64,000 bases of DNA from Lumbricus terrestris (GCA_949752735.1 OX457038.1:62941752-63005751), one strand, 5' to 3'; counted from the first letter of the stretch, positions 42,570-54,649 are shown. Numbers and translations are program-made. Notes: generated by a model not told the origin, from the letters alone.

Positions 42570-44799
42570 CTAGGCTATACATATACTTGTCTCAGATACA
42601 TCAGACACTTTGATTTTTCTGTCAATTTCAATGTTCTCTGACAGCAACTTCGATGTGCCATCAATCTTGTGACAGCGCATGAAGTGGAGGCGTAGGTCGA
42701 CCTTGTTCTTGTAGCTCTTGTCACAGATTTCACATGCGTACGGTTTTTCTCCTGTGTGCGTTCGCATGTGGCGGTGCAGCTGCTGCGACTGCCTGAACGA
42801 CTTTACGCACACCGTACAGCGAAATGGCTTACAGCCGGTGTGCGTACGAATATGAATCGTGAGCGTACTATTGCTTGCGAACTGCTTGCCGCAGATTTTG
42901 CACTTGTATGGCCTCTCACCCGTGTGAATTCTATGGTGTTCTATGAGGTTAGCTTTGCAGGCAAACTGCTTCTTGCAGATCCCGCACTTGAACCGTCCTT
43001 CCCCACTGCGTGTCATCGTATGTCGTTTCATGTGTTGGCTTAATTGAGATTTGCTTCCAAACGAATTTGAACAGATGACGCAATCAAACGGTTTGATCCC
43101 CGAATGCATTGTGAGGTGCACCGCGAGCGCAGTTTTTTGAGTGAAGCCTTCCTGGCAGACGTAACAAACGAATGGTCGCTCGCCCGTGTGAAGTCTCATG
43201 TGAAGGCGAAGCTGAGCGGAATCTGAGAACGTTTTCCCACACGTTTCGCAGCTCACTGGCTTCTGCCTGTGTCGTTTTACATGGCGTCGGAGTGAAGTTG
43301 CCGAGATACAATTCTTTCCACAATGATCACAAAGATAAGTCGTTGGGTGCTTAATAATAGAATTGAAATCAATAACCTGACTGAATTGGTGCACCTCGAT
43401 AGCATGTTTCTCCATGTTGGCCCTGCTTGTCTGCTTGCAGCTGCAAAGTGCACACTCAAAATCGTGGTTCTGCCTGTGTCGTTTTACGTGGCGTCGGAGT
43501 GAAGGTGCCGAGATACAATTCTTTCCACATTGGTCACAAAGATAAGTCGTTGGGTGCTTTATAATAGAATTGAAATCGACAACCTGACTGATTTGATGCA
43601 CTTCGAAAGCATGTTTCTCCATGTCGGCCCGGCTTGTCTGTTTGCAGCTGCAAAGTGCACACTCGAAATCGTGGTGTATATTCACGTGGTCTGCGAGGTC
43701 AGTTTTCCGTGTGAATCCCTTGCCGCAGAAATCACAGATGAATGGATGACGTACAGTGTGAAGTAATTGGTGTCGCTCCATATTTTCCGGCAGCGTAAAA
43801 CGCTTCTTGCAGCATGGGCACTCGTGTGGTTTTTCTCCTGTGTGTTTCACTCTGTGGCTCTTCAGGTTGTCAGGCGTAATAAAGTGCAAACCGCAATCAT
43901 CACATTTGTGGTTCTTTCGTGGGTAGATTCCAAGGTGACGCTTTATGTGATACCTCATGCTATTTCTCGAACTTAATCTTCGGTTGCAGTAGGTACACAC
44001 ATTGCACTGGTCCCAATGAAGCTTTATCTTGTGCCATAACAGTTCAAGTTCAGTCACAAATGTCTCTACATTGGGCTCCTTGCAGTGTTGACACTTGTAC
44101 GCTTGGTTGCCGCTGCTACTAGATGCATCTGCTAGATTGCCAATCCCATTGGATACCAGAGTCCCTTCAGTACATGATGGATCAACCATATTCAAAATAC
44201 CTCCATGAGTTTTGGAATTCAGTTCTCCATTGCTATTGACAATTGTCTCATGCACACCATAACTGTCTGAATCCAAAGCATTAACAATCCTCAGGTTTTG
44301 GTCAAGTAGAACAACTGGCAAGTTGTTTGGTTCTGGTGGGTTAGTGCTAGAAGAATGAACACCAGTGGCAGGTCGGTTCAGTTCAAAGAGGGGTGACTTT
44401 AGCACGGAGAGAGCTGGTCCCTTTACTAGTTCTGCCACAATGAAGCCTGTAGGAACAAGGACGCTGCCCGACATTCTTCCTTTCATGTCATTCTTGTCCC
44501 CGGCTTTTCTGCGCTTTGCTTTTGGCCGTTCTTCGTCCCGGTTTCTCAGTCTTTTCAGCATTGCCAAATTGCACAGACTGCCTTCCTCCGAATCCTTCCC
44601 CATTAGAGATTTTAGACTATCACTTGGAGCGACATCAACGAACATTACCTGGTTACATGCATCTGCAGATGAAGGCTTTTCGTCTACAGGTGACTCACAA
44701 GGTGCGTGTAGCTTCTGCATTGAATCTTTCAGACTGGTTCCATTGTCTGTAACCTCTGTTTTGATAAATTCTGACGAACTGGGTGGCTGCCTGGCACTC
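42570..44799 (-). CDS. C2H2 zinc-finger exon of THAP/BTB-ZF gene, unit 2
   Basis: Paralogue of 5802-8028: acceptor GTGATTACAG ends at 44800, phase 2, stop TAG at 42570. It has a linker with a basic stretch (KAKRRKAGDKND) and 16 C2H2 fingers in the same order, including the duplicated two-finger module. The frame is fully open, so this copy appears functional. Several differences from unit 1 fall in finger recognition helices: position 3 changes in fingers 2, 3, 13 and 15 (for example QSQHLSRH versus QSQQLHRH in finger 15). The two proteins may therefore prefer different DNA sites. Confidence 0.9.
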
Positions 44800-45494
44800 C
44801 TGTAATCACAACCCAAATTTTCAATGTAAAAATATCACAGTTTGACTTTCATTGGACTTCTCGTCCCTATCACCCCACACACTGCTGAATGGTTTAGGAA
44901 AGAATGCAGAATACAACACAAAAGCAGTCCCAAAAAAATTGAAGTCAAAACCCTCAGTTACAGATAGGAAGAAAAAGAAAATCATGAAACACAATCACAT
45001 GACTGTTGATATGATGGTGGGTCTAGGCAGTAATGCTTCATCCATCAGTCATTGGTTGCTACAAAGTTAAGTCACTGTGAACTCCACATACGATATAATA
45101 TCCGGTTTTAAAAAAATACTGTAGGTAAATCAGGCAAGACACTGAAACGACACAAAAGAAGAGACAAGCCCAGGAAAAGATTGGTCTTAGTCAAACTCTA
45201 ACTTAAGCAAAAAGATATTCTACAGTGTCAATCTTTACCAGAAGACACACGCAGTCTGGAATCAGCAATGACAAAAGGCAAGCTAAAACTCAAGAGATAA
45301 TCTGGTCTACACTGTCTTACCCTGAACAACCTTGTCAAAAGTCTAGTCTACTCTAGAGTCAGCAGTAATGCAGTTGACCATATCCAGCATTTGACCTACA
45401 GGAATGGTGAGGTGAAACACATGACTGGGCTTGGAGGAGTTAAGAGATTAAAAATACAAGGTGGTGATGCATGGAGTTACACTCTTGATGTGTA
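44800..45494. other. Intron between BTB and finger exons, unit 2 (proximal part)
   Basis: Matches the unit 1 intron at 8029-8730 up to the LINE insertion point. Confidence 0.7.
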
Positions 45495-46310
45495 CATGCG
45501 CCTTTAACTCCCTACAATTTTGTTCGGGTCACGACAACGCCTGCGTTCTTTTCCTTCACTTTCCAGCATCGACCTCGCAGGCTCCACAGTACCATTATCA
45601 GATTCTGTTAAAACTCTTGGGGTTACCCTGGACAGTATGCTTACTTTTCGGATGCATGTAACTAACCTTTGTAGATCTTGTTTTTATCACATCAGGGCAA
45701 TACACCACATTAGGTCGGCTCTGACTAAGGATATGTCGAAGACTTTAGCTTGCTCCCTTGTCTCCTCTCGCCTTGATTATGCTAATGCGATTTTTGTTGG
45801 CATTTCAGACTACGAGTTACATAGGCTGCAACGCATCCAAAATTCCTTAGCTCGGGTTGTGCTGCGTGTCCCACTACGATCAAGTTCTTCAGTTTTGCTT
45901 CATCAGCTGCATTGGCTTCCTGTCGAGTTCAGGATTAAATTTAAATTGGCCTGTTTAACCTACAAATCCCTCTCTACCGGAACACCTCCCTACCTTCAGT
46001 CACTGCTTACTCCTTACATTCCTCCTCATTGCCTGCGATCATCAAGCATGGGTCTTTTAGCTGAGTCTCGATGCAGAACTGTTATGGGCTCGCGTGCATT
46101 CTAAAGAATGGAATCTACTTCCACTCTCTCTTCGTTGCTCAAATTCACTCCCTACCTTCAAAAAACGGCTCAAAACTCACTATTTCTCTTTGGCTTTCAA
46201 ACACATGGACCTTTAACTGCATCTTCCTCTGGCGGCTAACTATCCGCGCCTCCGATTCACACTTTGGTGTGACCTTGCGCGCGTTATAAATTTATGTAAT
46301 AATAATAATA
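45495..46310 (+). pseudogene. CR1/L2-like LINE 3' fragment in the unit 2 intron
   Basis: The unit 1 intron has the empty site (GATGTGTA directly followed by CTGCACTACA at about 8731), which fixes both edges of this 816-bp insertion. It codes the end of a LINE RT: LFGSRQRLRSF-like codons, VKTLGVTLDSMLTF, RLDYANAIFVG, RLQRIQNSLARVVLRV, LHWLPVEFRIKFKLA. A frame break follows near 46100, and an (AATA)n tail ends it. Confidence 0.88.
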
Positions 46311-46396
46311 CTGCGCTACAATACATTGTAAACATGAACTTCTATATACATGACCAAATACCATGCCTGCAAGCATTAACAAAATCGTCAACCTAC

Positions 46397-46796
46397 CTCA
46401 TAAAAGTCATCTCACATTCATGCAGCATGTGCATGCTGAGACCCAAATCTGATAGTTTATCAAACAGCACTGACTGGTCCATCTGAGAGTAGACTCCTGG
46501 TAGCAGTAGCTTGCCCGTGTAGACGAAATGTACAGCAATCTCCAGCACGTCAAGTTCAACTTCCGGAAAGCAAAGATGGTAAGGTCCGGATGAAGGCTTT
46601 TCCTCAATGGCCATCAGGAAAACAGGGCTTACTGCTGCCAGTAAGGCACTGTGCGCTTTTAACTCCCTGCCACATTTCGCCACCAAAACAGCATCACAGA
46701 GGAAGCCATTCTCGCGGTATTTCTCGAGGGTCTCTGCAATGCTCGTGAAGTGCTCACCTGTTCCAGTCGTTTTTAAGGGAATATCACCATTATTAC
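46397..46796 (-). CDS. BTB/POZ exon of THAP/BTB-ZF gene, unit 2
   Basis: A 400-bp exon with the same acceptor (TGTTATTTCAG), donor (GTAGGT) and phases (1 in, 2 out) as 8811-9213. One codon is missing (QMSML in unit 1, QSVL here), so the frame is kept. The BTB core is intact: VAKCGRELKAH, SALLAAVSPVF, FVYTGKLLLPGVYSQ. It would splice to the finger exon at 44799. The nearest in-phase upstream coding exon is THAP 1 at 48744, about 1.95 kb away. As in unit 1, no in-frame ATG precedes mid-domain. Confidence 0.88.
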
Positions 46797-47652
46797 CTGA
46801 AATAACATGAACTTCAGACTTTTAGCAGAGCAAGTTTCAAAACCTTTGAAACAAGGTGAAATACCACAGGGAAAGGGCGGATGACAGATTAGAAATAAAA
46901 TATCTACAGAATAAAAAATTTCAGTGTTCGAGGCAACCTGTAGCCTACACAACTTGCTGCGACAATGGATACATTGTAAACACGAATTTCTATAGTAGTA
47001 GTTGACTTTCACACATGTGCCACCAATCTAGAGCAACATTCTCCATTGTTAAACCACATTTTCAATTAAGCAAGTATTGGGATAGTGACTCTGACAAATT
47101 TTCATATCTTACAAACTGCCTTTCAAAGTGCCAAATTTAAAACACTCAAAAATTGGTATTGTAAGCCATTCATTCTCAAGTAATCACACCTCAACTTAAA
47201 GAGGACTCTTTAAAGATGCAGCACTGGGTCATCTGTAACTTTTCAAAACTCTGTAGCATGCAAGTGCCATTTTCTAATAATCATCCAGCTAAGTTGGAAA
47301 AAGTGAAATTCCAAAGTGGTATTACTATTCTATTGCTTTCTATCAGTTGTTCAAGACCTTCCTCCTTAGCCATGGGCAGGCTGGGAGTGCGACTGAGTTG
47401 GCTTCTAAAGGGGCGCTATATAAATTTTCAGAATAACTCAAGGAACGAACTATTACCAGTAGCTGTAATAGTGGAAGTAGTAATTGTAGTGGTTACATAA
47501 GCAATTAAGTCAATGAAACCAGTAAAATGCGACGCTGGTGGCTGATTTATTTATAAATACCAATTTATTTCTATTTAAATATGGCGATTGCACAGACATA
47601 CTTTAAAACCCTGCACTGAATATCCACATATACATAACATACCTTTAATATA
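46797..47652. other. Intron upstream of BTB exon B
   Basis: Shared with unit 1 at 9214-9785; includes the LINE-like relic at about 47330-47430. An extra stretch at about 46840-47100 is not obvious in unit 1. Confidence 0.5.
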
Positions 47653-48390
47653 CACTGTGTCCGGATGAAAAGTAGAACACAACAAAAAAGTGTCATAGCT
47701 TGGTCAAAACTTTTAGGATTTGTATGAAATTTTAAACGCAACAACAGTGACCATATTTACACAAGATCCTAAAGCCGATTAGAAATATTCGTGAATTTAT
47801 CAAAAAAATTGAACTTTCCAACATGGAAAACCTGAAAGGAAGTGAAATTCAGCTATATCCGGTGTTCAAATGTCCTCCTTGTTCACACACGACCGTAGAC
47901 GCCACTGTTTGATGGTCCGGTCGATGATCACTTGGTCAAACATCTGCCACTCTTCAATCAGACGCGCCCTATGGTCATCGATGTCATGAATACGCGTGAA
48001 CGAAAAACGCACCCCTCCAGTAAATGCATCTGGTACTCCGGATCGAGGTCTGGACTGCTGGGCAGCCACAGCTGTGGGTATGAAGCCGAGTGTCTCCCGG
48101 GACAACTACTACACTACTACGTCTACAGTCGTGAACAAGAAAGACATTTTGAGCACCATATATAGCTGATTATCACTTTTTTCAGGTTTTCCATGTTGGA
48201 AAGTTCAATTTTTTGGCGCTGCATTTTAAACGCTCATAAATTTTACAAACTCACAAATATTTCTAATCGGCTTTAGGATCTCGTGTAAATATGGTCACTG
48301 TTGCTCTGTTTAAAATTTCAGACAAATCCTAAGAGTTTTGACCGAGTTATTACACTTTTTGTGGGGGCTATTTTTTATCCGGACACAGTG
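47653..48390. mobile_element. Foldback mariner-type element, unit 2 copy
   Basis: 738 bp flanked by TA (47651-47652 and 48391-48392), with inverted ends CACTGTGTCCGGATGAAAAG and TATCCGGACACAGTG. Arms of over 200 bp are inverted copies. The centre keeps a transposase C-terminus on the minus strand (RIHDIDDHRARLIEEWQMFD), whereas in the unit 1 copy the corresponding centre reads on the plus strand. Confidence 0.88.
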
Positions 48391-48743
48391 TATGTATGTA
48401 CCGTAACTATGTACGCATATAAGTATGTATATGATATAAGTATGTATATGACCATTTATATAGGGCCTTAATAAGAATCTCATGAAGGCGCTTAATCTCT
48501 GTATCTCTGCATAATTCACTAAACATAATTTCTATTTACATGGTTGTCTGAAATCAGAGAAAACACTAAATAGCGGACACTTTCGTGCATTTCTATAACT
48601 GGCAAATGCCCAATCTTTTGAGTAGGCTGCCATGAGATTTTTCACATGTACCACAGCAGCAACATCTTTGTTTGGTGTAAAAAAGTTATATCATAAAAGT
48701 CTCCAATTTGCAGCCACTTCCAAAGGGCGGTCTATGGCCTTAC
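48391..48743. other. Truncated counterpart of the 181-codon frame
   Basis: TATGTATATGA repeats are followed from about 48495 by sequence related to 22880-23140. It has deletions and frame breaks, so no coding frame survives. Confidence 0.55.
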
Positions 48744-49107
48744 CTGCAATGCATCCGCCTCTATATGATGCAGATGACCTTCTCTTCCTTGGAGGCTCAG
48801 AAGGTAGTGGGAACAGACATGGGTATGCATCAGCAGCCAGTTTAGGATATTTTCGTGGAACAGTCAGAATAGATCCATCGGCACAAGTTGCAGAATCCAC
48901 TCTCATTACAAATTCAGGCAGAAAATGCTTCTCACACACAACAGTCCTATCACTGAGCTCCAATCCTTCTCTAGGAATCATTCTTAACCATTTCGTGCGA
49001 AGTTCTGGGTCACTAGGGAAACGAAAAACACTGACTTTCTCCTCTGCATATTCTTTCGTTTTGCCATAATTTCCACGGCAGTTAGGGACACAGCATTTCT
49101 GTGGCAT
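48744..49107 (-). CDS. THAP-domain exon 1, unit 2
   Basis: 364 bp from ATG 49107 to donor CAG/GTAAGG (48744/48743), phase 1. It codes the same THAP domain as 23149-23512 (MPQKCCVPNC, FRFPSDPELRTKWLRMI, VVCEKHF, AYPCLFPLP) with only a few substitutions (for example YGKTKEY for YDKTKEY). Retention of the open frame, zinc ligands and donor in both units argues for function. The donor is in phase with the BTB exon at 46796. Confidence 0.85.
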
Positions 49108-51523
49108 TTTTGAAGTCTGTAAGGAAATCATTTAAAATTGAGTAACACACCAGTATTTATTTTGTACCGTGAAAATTTAAGGTAAACGTTTAGGTTATCA
49201 ATGCAAATAATTTGCCCATTGTAGTAATATTATCCTTCCTCATTGATCCAACTTCTATTTTTTAAATCCATTTAATCGATTCTGCTTCTGTTTAGGTAAA
49301 AATTTGTCTAATCAATCCAGTGTTCAATAATTCTTCATCAATACTTTTAACTTTCGTTTAGTGAAGGACTATTTGTCGTCAATCCACTTCCATTTAAGCA
49401 AGTTTCTGCTCATCAATCATACCTCTATTGAAAGAAAATTACGCTATTTTCACCAATTTGACAGATATACTATAGCGAGCATTTTTTCGTCAATCCAACT
49501 TTTATTCCACCAACGTTGAAACCGGGAAATGGCTAATAACTTATGCCACTACATGACTACACATAATACCAAACTCAGATATCAAGTCTTTAACGTTTAC
49601 AAGGGTAATCCTGAAGACTCAGTACCTGTTTACATCAGATCATAAGGGCACTGAGCTGCTGAAGCTTCGCAGTACATGCAAATCATCGTTAACGACAGCT
49701 TTCAGCTTTCTCAACCTCTCAACCAATGACTCAAAACACCCCTCATTAGGTAACGAGAAGTTCGGCCCCTGCATTTTGGCAAACAGTGCTTAAATCTGCT
49801 TCAGTCATTGGCAGATGAAGACTCCACCAAGCATGCAGGAAAGTGTAGAAATTCACGATATAATATAACCATTGCCCTAGCAACACCATGAAGCTCTGCC
49901 TGAGAAAGGTCGTGGGATCTCACGAGCCCAAGGGACCAAGGGCATAGAGGCAGTTGGTGCACAACAATGTCTAGGGATTATGAGAATGTCTAATAACAAT
50001 TAAAAGCCTAATTTGTCAAATACTTAGACGATTAGACCAGTATTCTTTAACTGAATAGTGGGCATCAAGCCGCATCATCTAGTTATCCACCCGCAATGAA
50101 AAGTCTTTATATCAGGGCGGATCTCACCAACTGCCTGGCATTCTTGTCCAATGGTCCATTTCTGTAGATGAGTCATATTCTATCATTTCTCGTGCATTTC
50201 TCTCAAAATCGATGCAACTGCTTGCCAGTCAGTTTCGTTGGAACAGCAAATGTTCCTTGCCGTTCATGACACTTCCTGGACAGTCTTTCAAAGATTGTTC
50301 AAAGAATTAGTTCGTAAGTGATCTCAACTTAGAATTATCGACTACTTTCAGAGTTCACCCTGAACTTGTAGATTTGATGCTAAACTCTTACTCATTCACT
50401 AGAACAAATCCGTCAATAGGAGAACTCGGCGACAAATTACGTCATGCGATGAACCAACAGTCCAACTGAATTCTCTGAGCACTATAAACGTCCAGTCAGA
50501 TGTTGATCTCCCAGCACCATGACGGCAAAACCTCCGCCATCTTCATAGGTCCGGCTTGGTACTAAGGCCACATTGAAACAGCTGACCGTCAGTAGGCGCT
50601 ACGCATGAGAGGCAGACGAGAGTTTTCTAACAGTCTCCAGACTGAATTGTCCAATTAGAAGGCTCCACAACACCGTCATAACCAAGGATCATAGTAAGCT
50701 TTCCCAACTATATAGGCTACAAAAATTATTATCACCAAATCCTGGTCAGAAGTAACGATCCATTAAATTAAGCAAAACACATTAACTAAAACTGGTAATC
50801 AGAGTCTTTTCCCTAACTTAACATAGGTATTGCTTGTTTATTATATACAGCACGATAAGATGTTGGCAAGCCGCAGGGGCCAAGGACATCATTAGGCTAC
50901 ATACCTTGGTATCTTCCGGCGCAGTAGTGTAAATACAAGATTAAACGAGTTCACGTCAAAGCAACACACATTAAATTGAAATAAACCTCGCAATGCAAAT
51001 GACGACGTTTAGGATGACTTTTGTGACATCACAGGCTTCTCCCTTTGGCTTGTGTATGGCCTGTTAAATCCAGGGGGCCATGGCTAGATGTATCTGGTCC
51101 AGATAATAGTAGATAATCCAAAACATCTGACCAAATTTATTCAAAGAAAACAACTTTGGTTGCTCAATTAAAAAACAAATTTTATCTGCTCTTCGGTGTT
51201 TGACATCACACAACTCAGCAATTTAAAAGATGTATTGCAATCTCAGGGTAAAATCCATGGAAGTGACCCTATATCCACAACTGGACATGAGAAACTTGAT
51301 CTACTACGAGTTCTTAACAATTAACCGAACTCTTGACCGATTAACATAGTGCACTGATGGAACAACTCTATTGTAGACAATCAAAATTGCTGTAAAGTCA
51401 GCTTAACAGTAGCATGCCCATTGCCCACTAATTACATTATCTGCATTCCTGTAGCACAAATTAACAGCTTGGCTCAAGCACAGGTTTACAAAATCTAAAA
51501 GCCTTAATGCAAACCTGTCCTAC
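49108..51523. other. Intron/intergenic between THAP exons 2B and 1B
   Basis: Colinear with 23513-26145. It has the degenerate GGATTGATG repeat at about 49190-49500 (read on the minus strand). It lacks the LINE/SINE-tail insertion found in unit 1. Confidence 0.5.
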
Positions 51524-52022
51524 CTTTCAGTTGCTCTTCAACTTCTGTTAATGTGAGGCTAGTAATGTCGTCAATCTCCTGAGAAACCTTTTCAATACTT
51601 TCAAGCTTTATTTCTTCTGGAGATCTGTTTGGCAAAATGGTGCTAGATGATTCCCTAGGAGCAAGTGGCAATTTCGAGACATAATTACGGGCTGGTGCAT
51701 TGGGGAAAACAGACGGAACAACATTATCCTTAAGAAGCCTTCTTTTTTGTTTCCCAGACACTGTGATGGTCTTCTTCCGCCTTTGAACATTTGTGTCCCG
51801 GTACTCGTGTATGAAGTCACTTGGATTGAAATGAAGCGAACAGAGTTTTGAATGCTTAGTGGGAAAGAAGTCTTTTCGACGAGTAGCTCTAACCCATTTT
51901 TCACACAAGTCAGGATTTCCAATTGGGAAGGAGTGAAATGCTATTTTTTCTCCATCCTCTCCAACACCCGGGGAATCCCGACATCCACTCCTACAGCCAA
52001 ACCCTGAACATTTACACACCAT
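51524..52022 (-). CDS. THAP-domain exon 2, unit 2
   Basis: 499 bp from ATG 52022 to donor AAAG/GTAGGA (51524/51523), phase 1. It is the same THAP domain as 26146-26644 (CSGFGC, IAFHSFPIGNPDLCEKWV, KLCSLHF, VVPSVFPNAP) with a handful of substitutions, mostly in the linker. The open frame and donor are preserved. A separate THAP protein with its own downstream exons cannot be excluded, but none is visible before the THAP 1 exon. Confidence 0.85.
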
Positions 52023-52891
52023 TTTGTTCTCGCAACAAATAACAAGAGCCTGTGAAACACAACAATGAAGATAATCCAGGTAGGCAGGATAATTATTTTA
52101 ACTAATCAGAAACTGCAGTCAATAGACGTGTAAATTTGGCAAATAAAGTACAGTACAGTAACTCAGATGACACAACCTTCATACGGTAACTATAGCTACG
52201 AGTACAAAGTATGACACGAACTGCCGTGCAGACTCAAAGTCGAATCAATAATCAGTTTCATCGGATCAGCACCAACCAACCCAGAGGGCATGTCAAGACA
52301 TATCGTCCGAGGAGATTATCCAACTTTGCTTATTTCCTTTGACAAGACAGACTTAGGTACAATCAGTGTGAAACAATGCCCGGAAAACTGGTCATGACAG
52401 TCAGGTTACGTTCAAAGTATCGTATTAACATTTCACATATATAGAGCTAACGTAATGTGAAATGTCACACGAAACAATATTGTTATTGGAGGAAGCGATT
52501 CGAAAGGTAAAAAATGACAGCAGTCGAATCATAATTTTGAGAAAATGTATGATGCAGCTAGACTAAAGCAACATGGGTTCTACTTAATAGAAATAGATTG
52601 CCCATGTGCGTAAAGCGGCCAGGGGCATTGTAGCACATGAATGCATACTTATCTGACATAGTTACATCATTCTATGTGCACATTTTTACCTAATTTAATG
52701 ACATTTCTGTGGATCAGATTATAAGAAAAATTAAATCACCTACAAAGGATTCGAAAGGAACTATTAAAAGTGCAACATTTGCTTGCTGACATGTGCATGC
52801 TAATTTATTTCTATTTACATTTGAAAATTGTGCCGATGCACTCTAAAAGAGTACCAGTCGGATTGACGAAAAGAATTCTAAATACTATATC
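52023..52891. other. Upstream flank of THAP exon 2B
   Basis: Colinear with 26645-27362 plus a roughly 170-bp stretch near 52450-52620 not seen in unit 1. No gene. Confidence 0.45.
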
Positions 52892-53314
52892 GAGGCACGG
52901 TGGTTTACATGTGGAGTTGAGTTCGGTGCCTTGGAGCCGGAGGTTTCCAGTTTCGAGTCCACTTCACAGGGCTTTTTTTAACGTGCAGTTGTACACAAAA
53001 TGTGAAGTTCTAAATGGATTTGTGCAGTTGTAGAAGCCCTTCTGTACAGTTAAAACTAGCAATAAAGGTCAAACTGTCCTCCGATTGGAAGTAATTTACC
53101 ATTGAGGATGAGAAAAAAAGGAAGGGGTTGTGCAATTCTAAACATTTCTTTAAAACAGCCCTGCCACTTCAAGTATGAACCTTGAGCAAGTCCTTCACTT
53201 GCAATTGCTCTGGCGCTTCGCGTGAAACTCCGATTCAGTGTGCGCGTTGCAATCGGAAGCGCCTACGAGCAGCGACGTTGGAGGCGCTATAGCAAATGCG
53301 ATAAATAAATAAAA
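52892..53314 (+). mobile_element. tRNA-derived SINE, unit 2 copy, interrupted
   Basis: Head GAGGCACGGTGGTTTACATG with a B-box-like TTTCGAGTCC; tail GGAGGCGCTATAGCAAATGC plus ATAAATAAAT. Split by an hAT MITE at 52967-53163. Orthologous to 27363-27575, so it inserted before units 1 and 2 separated. Confidence 0.65.
52967..53163. mobile_element. hAT MITE, 197 bp
   Basis: The ends CAGGGCTTTTTTTAA and TTTAAAACAGCCCTG are inverted. The 8-bp duplication CCACTTCA is present on both sides (52959-52966 and 53164-53171). Unit 1 has a single CCACTTCA and no element, a natural empty site that confirms the boundaries. Confidence 0.92.
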
Positions 53315-53438
53315 GTCGAATTGAAGAAAATAATGTGCTTAGATAGAAGTGGGATTGACGACGATATATTCTTAAATAGGAGTTGGATTGATGAAAAATA
53401 TCTATTATTTTAAATGTTTGTTTGGTGAAACGAAATCT

Positions 53439-53865
53439 GGTAATTGGGTAGTTTAGCGTCCCAAATTATACGAGGCTCCCAATGTCATCAAATTTTACCT
53501 GGTCATACCTGGCACCGATCGCACGCAAACGCACCTATTCCCGAAGTTGGGAACCACCCCTGAAATTTTTAGGAAATTTTTAAAATCCAATGCTAAATTG
53601 ACAAAAACGCCTGTTTACTTGTGCAGGAAGTCACCTTTGCGCATGCGCCGTTACGCGCGGGATAGCCTTTAATTTTTGTAGCGCGAATGTTCCTTGCGAA
53701 AGATTGTGTGAACCCCGGATCGATAGGGCTTGGGTAGTATTTCTTTGCGAAAGCTACTCCGTTTAAGACTTCTTTCCGGTTTCCATGCACACATTTTACG
53801 ATTTCCTCAATTAAATGTTTTTGCATATGTCTCAGTTATTATTGCAAAGAAATACTACCCAAGCC
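53439..53865. mobile_element. Composite TIR/foldback element
   Basis: Begins with GGTAATTGGGTAGTTTAGCG, the terminus of the element at 16777. The right part (about 53787-53860) matches the left part of that element in reverse. A perfect 22-bp inverted repeat, with core CTTGGGTAGTATTTCTTTG, lies at 53727-53748 and 53844-53865. The stretch replaces about 100 bp of unit 1 sequence (about 27680-27790). Confidence 0.6.
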
Positions 53866-54038
53866 ATATCGAAGCGTTCGCGCTACTATGGTTTTACCAG
53901 ACACACCAGTGCTAGACGTCACTGTTTATCTAGTTTTAGTAAGACGGAGTCGTTAGCGCATTAAAAAAATATTTGTACAGCTACACTTACAATTTATAAG
54001 TTCACACATAAGAACGGTCAAATTTTAGTTACGGAGAC

Positions 54039-54441
54039 CAGGGATGCCACTCTGAATTTTTGAAAAAGTTAGATCCGGTAGAAAAATGGCTAGATTCACA
54101 ATTTCTCTGCAAATTACATGGATTTTTCCTTTCTGGCTTGAAATTTCTGACAACCTTTTTTTAAAGCATCAGATGATTAATATTTCCTCTTTTCCTTCTC
54201 GATAAATTTTTCTGATGATTATTTTTAGTCCTTCGCTCCAAAATTGACGATTTTTGGTTCAAATTCAAAAATTGTTTCGACTTTTTCACGTCTTTTGTGC
54301 ATTTTCATCTAAAATTAATACATTTTTATGCAAAAAGTCGAAAAAACAGCCGTGAGAAAAAAAAGCTAAAACCACCTAGAAACCGATACAATACCAAAAA
54401 ACCTAGATCTAGGTGGGAAAAACCTATGAGTGGCATCCCTG
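54039..54441. mobile_element. TIR element (CAGGGATGCCACTC)
   Basis: 14-bp perfect inverted termini at 54039-54052 and 54428-54441. The termini resemble hAT, but no 8-bp duplication is seen. Homology with unit 1 stops at its right end. Confidence 0.65.
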
Positions 54442-54649
54442 ACCAACGACTATATATATATTGTCCCTGACCCTGGGAGACCACGTGGTAACAGGGTTGC
54501 CAGACTTCGAAAAATGTTGTCTCAGATCACGTCAAAAAGTCGCCCAAAATCGCGAGATGAGCAGCCAAAGGCGCATGAACATATTTATTACTTCAAAGAG
54601 GCCGAGCAACAGCCAAACATGTACTGTGTCCACACAAATTCATCCCATT

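Larger units (their letters stand above)
41717..54441 (-). repeat. Segmental duplication unit 2
   Basis: Colinear with unit 1 from the finger-exon 3' flank to the TIR element at 54039-54441. Relative to unit 1 it lacks the Gmr1 nest and about 3.9 kb (18987-22880). It gains a LINE fragment (45495-46310), an hAT MITE (52967-53163) and a TIR composite (53439-53865). Confidence 0.9.
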
